This document shows, in pieces, positions 57,700-64,000 of a stretch of 64,000 bases of DNA; position 1 is the first letter of the stretch; every line of letters starts with the position of its first letter. The stretch is taken from NCBI GenBank assembly GCA_037074705.1, contig CM073590.1, forward strand, positions 177,583,246 to 177,647,245, read 5' to 3'. This stretch comes from Zhengitettix transpicula (taxonomy: Eukaryota; Arthropoda; Insecta; Orthoptera; Tetrigidae). The notes beneath the pieces were generated by a model. That model was given only the letters and a program-made list of their open reading frames with translations. It made no database searches and was not told the DNA's origin. Both the position numbers and the translations under genes were made by a program.

Positions 57700-57770
57700 C
57701 GTGTATAAATAGCACAGCGGTGCTCCAGCGTGGGCAGAGACGTGCCAGCTCAGACTCTCTGACGTCAGGT
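57700..57770 (+). promoter_or_regulatory. Candidate TATA-type core promoter with a CRE-like site
   Basis: TATAAATA is at 57704-57711 in a GC-richer context. A possible initiator (GGCAGA) lies about 30 bp downstream, and a perfect TGACGTCA palindrome is at 57760-57767. A frame is open from about 57763 to 58107 but has its first ATG only at 57901, and its product is unrecognised. This is a pattern match only. Confidence 0.3.
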
Positions 57771-58107
57771 TAACTTTATACACGGCTATTGTAACGGCTT
57801 CAAGGAGCATACACGCTATACACACTCAGATAAACAGAAAGCCTCCAAGAATCAGGCCACCTACGTCTCAAAGAGCACAACTGGTACAAGCGGCTTTGAT
57901 ATGTGCGGAAGTGCCCTTGAGGAAGCATCCCTGCCTGGGGATTGCTGGATTCAGAATACCCTCTTCACCCGACAGAAAAATGTAAAGAGATTGAAGAGCA
58001 TACGGCAGTCGTCTTTAAATGATGTGGAAGAAAATCAAAAAACCTGCGTCAGTCATAGAGAACTGACTGGGTCACGTTCATCGACAAACGTACTGGTTAT
58101 ACAGTGA

Positions 58108-60112
58108 ATCAACGTTTCATGAGTGATTCATGTCTGTGATATAAAATGAGAGTATACCTGCACAAAGGAGGAAGACACATGTTAAAACAGACGTTTCGTT
58201 TTAAGGGAATATTAATTCCACAAACTGCCATGACATTACAAATAAACAGAGCAAAATAATACAACAGAACCACGACGGTGTATTAAGCCTGAATATAATA
58301 ATGAGAAACGGATTAATGAATCAACATAGAAGAAAACTTCGGCTATGAGAAATTGAAAAATAAGAACTAATTGAATAAGGAAGAAAAAATAGCATAAATT
58401 TAATTTTTTTGAAAAACAGTTTCAAGTAATAAAAACATTTAGAAGAACTTGTGTATTTAAGAACGGATGCGAGGAATATGGGGGTTTTCTATACCAGTAT
58501 AATCGATAAAATAAAAATAATGGGAAAATTAAAATTAGTGGTGACAATAAAATGTGATACTTTCAGTATATGTTAGATTAAATTGGCTTTAAAAAAGTTT
58601 TAGGAAATAATAAATGTGAAAAATTGAAAAATAATGTAATAAAAAATGAATGTAGGCCTACTAGAAAATATTAAGTCGATTATCGTAAATGAAAGAGCGT
58701 GATAAGTTTGAAGTATGAGAAATTGACTAACCAGATACAGTGATAAACTTGATAAAAGTCATTAAAGACATTTTACGGTAGATGAATGAAAAAACTGCGA
58801 TGTAATGTAAAAAATAATAATTATATGTTCAATGTAAAATTATGTATGTATGATTGATTTTTCTTAAAAAACAGATGATTATAGCAAAGACGAAAGCTTT
58901 CGGCGTTTTAAATGATATGAAGAGAGGTTAAATGTGGTTTGATACATTTCAATCATAAATTTAATTTCCAAATTATGTTCCATCACCCCTTCACGGAACC
59001 CCATAAACTTAACTGGAAGTATAAAGATGCATAACATATAAGAACAAGCTGTTTGCCAACCAGGTGTTAGTGGACAGGAAAAATGGAACTACGTAATCCG
59101 CAGTGACGTTGACAAATTCCTTTGCCACTGCCCTCGCAAATCCCGGTCGTCGCCCTTCCCACACTCACTCTTCAAGTCAAACCTCTGTAATAAGTTGCGA
59201 AGTCACACCGAAACGCTTCCGTTGAGTTAGACAGATTTAAGAAGCCCTATGATTCTCTATTCGACTATTTTCTGTCGTATAAACCGTCGTTTCTTTTTCA
59301 CTTGGTATACTGTCTCAAACTTTCTCTTTGCGACAGGAAACAATTTCAACCTTTCGGTAGCCTGGTACAACTACTGAAAGCCAAAAACTATAATCTGAAT
59401 GTTTCCACAGTACGGTCAAATAATTGAAAACTATACTAGTACAAATTTATGACGTTACTTTCCAGATAAATTTAATAAGAAAAAATAATGACACAGAAAA
59501 TTATTTAAACATAGCAGGACGTTTCGACGCGCCTTTCACTAACAGAATTTGGAGAGACAGCATTTTCTAGCTATGTTTAACGTATTTGCTATGTAATTGC
59601 TTCTCGTATTAACTTTGTCTGGAAACGAAGATAGCATTAAATTTTATTAATTGAATAATATGTTAAATTTACACACATTTAAAGGTATACTATTGGCTTC
59701 TCTAAATAAATTAAAAGTGCCTTGCGTCGATTAGCTGCGATTCTGACTTGGTGTGGGGTGTGGTCTCGTTTAAGTGGTGGTTGGCGCTTTAATAACGTTC
59801 GCGTTCCAGTTTGGAAAGGAAACTCAAGAGCACGTGACTCCAGCAAGAGTATTTCCAGACAAGTACAGGTTGTGATAATTAAATATAACCTCAGAGATTG
59901 TTTTAAGTACTTCAATAAATATCACAGCTTTATAATAAAACTGTTGAATACAGTAATTCGAAAAACGCAAGGAGTGATCACACAATTATTGCCCCCATCA
60001 GTTTCTCTGGCATACCTGGATAGTTATTTTTTATTAGAGTTTTACTTAATGGTTTTGAAGTTTAATAAATTGTACGTGACGTGAATCACCCAAGGCAGGA
60101 TTTATTCCCTAC
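58108..60112. other. No supported gene
   Basis: AT-rich, with a slightly GC-richer part near 59060-59180. A frame at 59722-60084 has no recognisable domain. Confidence 0.5.
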
Positions 60113-60861
60113 TAGCTGGGTGCCCATCGTTGCCCGTGAATTATTTATATAAACCAGAAATAGTATTTAATTCTATATATATCTTTAGTCAAGAAGTGAT
60201 TTAACCTATATATAATTGTTCCTAGTTCCGTACACACTTTCGACTGATAGTGCATTAATTTAACAGCATTAAAATACATTGGATTTTATTGCATCAATCA
60301 CAACAAACATACTTCCGAATTTCTTCTTAAACATACTCCTTGAGTGTTGCTCAATATAATTGTCCCTCAGTCTTCAGACATTACGAAAGATTAAATTTAT
60401 GAAATTGTTAGATAGATTCACAATGTAAACAAATGGTCGCCATATTGTAATCAATAAGAGGGCACGAAAATTAACTTATATTTTTCGCAAGGATCGAAAA
60501 GTGTATTGTTATTATTATTATTCGATGGAGTATTGTTGGATAAAATTATACTTTCTATTCACTGAAAATATTTATGCTATTTTCATTACGGAAAAATGAA
60601 CTATTTCCTTTCTTCGTCGCGTAGTAACGTCTCTCTATCACGTGACGTCATTATTTCCTTAAGCGCAGTAATTTAAAGCAAAACAATCACATTTTTTAGT
60701 TATAATTCTTTCTAATTTTGTGTTACAGGTTTCTCACCCCAACACTACCGTTTCTCGTCGCTTTAAGAATATATGAACCAATTTTTGTAGCAATCTGTCC
60801 ACGCGTTTAAATATGTATACAGATTAACGTAAATACATACATACATACAAATATACATCCT
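60113..60861 (+). repeat. Unassigned interspersed repeat, copy 2
   Basis: It starts TAGCTGGGTGCCCATCGTTG and ends with ATACATACATACAAATATAC plus ATCC. It is the same orientation and nearly the same length as 52091-52843, with landmark blocks in the same order. By eye it is diverged at the level expected of independent old insertions. Confidence 0.8.
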
Positions 60862-62475
60862 TTTTATTATATTGATTCAATTACAGTAATATTTTGTTTT
60901 ATTAGTAATGCGGCAGATATTACAGCCAGAGAAACTATTTTTCTGTTTGCGTATAAACGTAAGTTTGATCAATCGACTCTTCTTTCTTTGTAAATAAAGT
61001 ATATGTAAAATTATAATCCTTTCACGACTGTTACAGAAGTTGAATATGCCGTGATACGCGACGATCTAGCTTTCACAATCGCTGTATATGGTAAAAAGAT
61101 CCAGGTGTATAGTTTATAACAAGATGACAAGTCTAGTTTCCTGTTCATTTTTGCTTGCCTACTTTATCCAGGGTATAAAGTCGTACTACTTACAGCTTAC
61201 TGACGTGTTACACAATCATAAGTATGAAGATAGATGCTTGGCTTTGGAGGATACCGTGTTTTGGTTTAAGCTCGCGTGTTCTCCGTTCCTTCCCTTGTGT
61301 ACACTGAGCCCCCAATCATAACTCTATTAAGTTTGTTCTTAATGTGGAAGTTTGTATTCGTGTGGCGGAATTGTCACGCGAGGGCCAGCAGCACCTGGTA
61401 CGGGGTGCCGCAATTACCCGCTCGTGTCGCGCAAAGACAGAAAAAGCCTCGCCTATATCTTAGCAAGTTTTATGCCACAGTTATCTTACGTGTGCGACGT
61501 ATCAGCTTTACCGTGTACTATCGTCTTTATCAGTCCATCTTTTCGGAACATAAGAACGCAAATTCAGAGACAACAAAAAGATAGATCTAAATTTCAAGCT
61601 TGCAAACTTGTTATGCATACAATTTACAAAATTAAAATACTATTTTGAATTCAAGATGAAAAAATAGAATGAAAAAATTAAAAATAAATTTATGCAATAT
61701 TTTCTGCTACACAAACATAACGACAACAGTTACTCCTCGAACGTGGGTTTAAATTTTATTTCATTTTATAATTGTTGTTTATAACACAGGCCTGTAAATT
61801 GGAACTTGTTTATTGTTTTTGTGCCGTCTTTTATGCGCTAGATTAAAAAATGCCATGCCTTTTTCTCTCCATCACGTTGGTTTCCTCCCAAAGTAGAAAA
61901 GATGCTATACAATTAAGGATATTAACTAATATCATTAAAAAAGGAGTATCTGTATTTTGAAATGGTTCCTCATTTCCTCAAACTGATAATAAATAGGATT
62001 AAAACATAATACCGCACTACCAAATTATTACGTTTATTTGACTAATTTTGTTGTTATTAGATGATGTTGACCTATTTTACTATTTTAATTAATTAAACAT
62101 TCATTTGTTAAACTAAAGCTACATTTTGAGTTCAGGTACACTGTATTATATTCCCACTGCTTTTACTAAATCTATACAGGATTATAGTTTAAAAAGTTAT
62201 AGCACTATTAATATTAAGTAGAGTCCCGTTAGTTAAAATTAAATAGGTTTTTTAAGTATTCCTACATATTCTAATTTTAAATTATATCACACTCAATACT
62301 TAATTTAAAACTATTTTCACTCATTTTATGGCTAACTTTTGTATAGGACTTTCGGAATATTATTCAAATTATTATTAACTATAAAGCATGTAGGAATTGC
62401 ATCTTACTTAATAACCAGCCTGTGAAATGAAACACCAAGGTACGATTTCTGCAATTTATGAACTGTTATAATTTG
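60862..62475. other. No supported gene
   Basis: A GC-richer patch at about 61270-61450 gives overlapping frames on the plus strand without a recognisable domain; the rest is AT-rich. Confidence 0.5.
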
Positions 62476-62563
62476 AAGATTTCACGTGGAGCTCCCCCTG
62501 ATTGGTTATTAAGCTGAGTGGATAATGTGTTGAGGTTGATCGGAGTAATCCACGTGAAATCTT
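62476..62563. promoter_or_regulatory. Perfect 15-bp inverted repeat with CACGTG cores
   Basis: AAGATTTCACGTGGA (62476-62490) and its exact inverse TCCACGTGAAATCTT (62549-62563) flank 58 bp that contain GATTGGTTA (an inverted CCAAT-type motif). Each arm holds a palindromic CACGTG E-box. It lies at the edge of a GC-richer island (62480-62800). It could be a paired transcription-factor site or the ends of a small foldback element. Confidence 0.45.
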
Positions 62564-64000
62564 ACGCTTGTGTCGTTTTGACTGGCGGCGCCTGTTGCAA
62601 CACAACCCTGGATCAACTGGGCTGCCACCTGTGATTAATGAATGTGGCCACCACTGCAAATTTACCGTGGATGGCGGATTTGTTTCACTTGGGTGGAACG
62701 CACGCCGCATTATTCGTAGTCGCCCATTTGCAGCACCACCGGCTATTTGCCTGACCCACATAATTGTTTGTTTATCCTGCATTAGAGGGTGGAGTTAGCG
62801 TATTTGCGATATCTATGCTGTATGGGAGAAGTGTGGCTTCCTCGGCTATAGATCAACTCAGTGAATTGGTTGCTTCGTTATGTTAATGGTAACACAGCAC
62901 TTTCCTTAAGAACGAGAGAGTGGGAAAGCTAATTAGAATCATCCTAAAGCACTTGTTTATTTACATCGACGTACATACAAGTAGACTATAGTTGTACTAA
63001 TATTCCATCACCTGAGAGCTAACACAGAATTTCAGGAGAATTTCAAGTATTAAACGAAACATTAGACGATATACAATATCTTTCGATATTTATGTAATAT
63101 ATTTTATTTCGTTCCGTACTTAAGTGAAAACATCTTAAGCTGGAAAATTTATTGTGGCATTTAACGGTATTAAAGCATTTAAAAACCTAAAAATGTTAGT
63201 TCTCTACAAATAGTTTCAATCATCTTACCTAATTTTCCTCCGAGATGTTCCTTTTATACTCAGACAATTATATTCAAGAACAATCGTAACCATGATTTAG
63301 AGATTCTATTTCTATTGTATACGTTTTGGCTCAGAATTAAGGCTCAATTCTGCCTGCAATATTATACGATTTTCCATTTCCAATGTTCACGAACTCCTCT
63401 TAATCATACTATAAGAAACTTTTCTCCTTTCCGTCAATAATATGGACGTAATCTTGATCTAATGTGGTAGGTAGCACCCAATTACCGTCTAAGTCAAACG
63501 AGGAGGACACTAGCCTGGCTTAAGAGCGTGGGAACAGATCACAGGAATTTCTGGAAGCAACATTTTTTTTTGCAAGGCCTGATGGACCGAGAACCTAAAA
63601 GAGATATGAGAAAGAGCTACATGTTCCTCCATGCAATGCAATATTGAACGTCCACAGTTTTTGTGGTGGTAGGAGGATTAGAATACGTGATTAAAAAAAA
63701 AATTGACAATAGCTGGGCATTGGAAATAAGTAGTGTGAGAACAGCTATAGAGAGATTGTACAGTGAAATAGAGAGTTTAAGTGATATTTCCCATTTTATG
63801 ACGGAGATGTTAGTTGCAGATAAGTGGGTAATCGTCAGGAACTGAGACAAATTAAAAACAGTCAGAATGTCGAGGAGTCGAGACTAATGAGCTGGTTTCT
63901 TCACTACACGTCTTCAGAACAACTTGCGCGAGTCCCGTGGCATCAAGACAACTTCAGCGGAGCCGTAAGTTCCGCCTACGCAAAAACTGAATATGCTTTC
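62564..64000. other. No supported gene
   Basis: GC-richer up to about 62800, then AT-rich. Overlapping frames at 62456-62798 and 63617-63850 show no recognisable domain. Confidence 0.5.

Noticed and set aside
57901..58107. 68-codon frame downstream of the candidate promoter as a gene
   Set aside because: The product is unrecognised and there is no splice or poly(A) support; only the promoter-like motif is reported, at low confidence.

Overview
This looks like AT-rich, repeat-laden nuclear DNA from a large-genomed insect or other arthropod. The evidence is a mariner element with an insect-type DD34D transposase, decayed non-LTR retrotransposons, long introns or intergenic spacers, and no dense bacterial-style ORFs. 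The species cannot be fixed from the sequence. No complete host protein gene is visible. The only host-gene signals are a few exon-like segments on the minus strand with good splice sites: 41551-41629, an 18-nt microexon at 27103-27120, and weaker ones at 37138-37307, 25348-25575 and 17290-17511. The window may be mainly intronic or intergenic.

Layout. 1-5 kb: unremarkable AT-rich DNA, with a short copied patch inside an (AT)n tract. 5-6.1 kb: a TG...CA bounded LTR-like unit. 8-9 kb: one copy of a GC-rich, poly(A)-tailed repeat (called family P here) and the tail of a non-LTR retrotransposon. 9.9-10.3 kb: a MITE with 89-bp inverted repeats. 11.5-12.65 kb: a decayed reverse transcriptase. 12.7-15.7 kb: three LTR-like units separated by (AT)n. 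16.6-20.1 kb: family P, a broken ORF, more LTR-like units, and a family P foldback. 21.8-22.9 kb: three family P copies in a row. 23.2-26.8 kb: two LTR-like units. 29.4-31.2 kb: an LTR-like unit inserted into a family P copy. 31.8-33.7 kb: MITE and foldback cluster. 34.2-35.4 kb: a second decayed reverse transcriptase, minus strand. 39.6-41 kb: four family P copies head-to-tail. 43.2-44.5 kb: mariner. 49.3 kb: a retrotransposon scrap. 52.1-52.8 and 60.1-60.9 kb: two copies of an unassigned repeat. The rest is unique-looking DNA with no gene I can support.

Family P is the most interesting component. It has about 13 copies of a roughly 500-bp element rich in short perfect palindromes, with a hairpin at the 5' end, a poly(A) 3' end and at least one clear target-site duplication. 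It forms head-to-tail arrays that share one junction sequence, and one foldback whose arms share a private deletion. The second theme is an LTR-like family bounded by (AT)n. In one case the pre-insertion site can be read from the interrupted family P copy, and it had no AT microsatellite. These are pattern-based readings by eye; alignments were not run.
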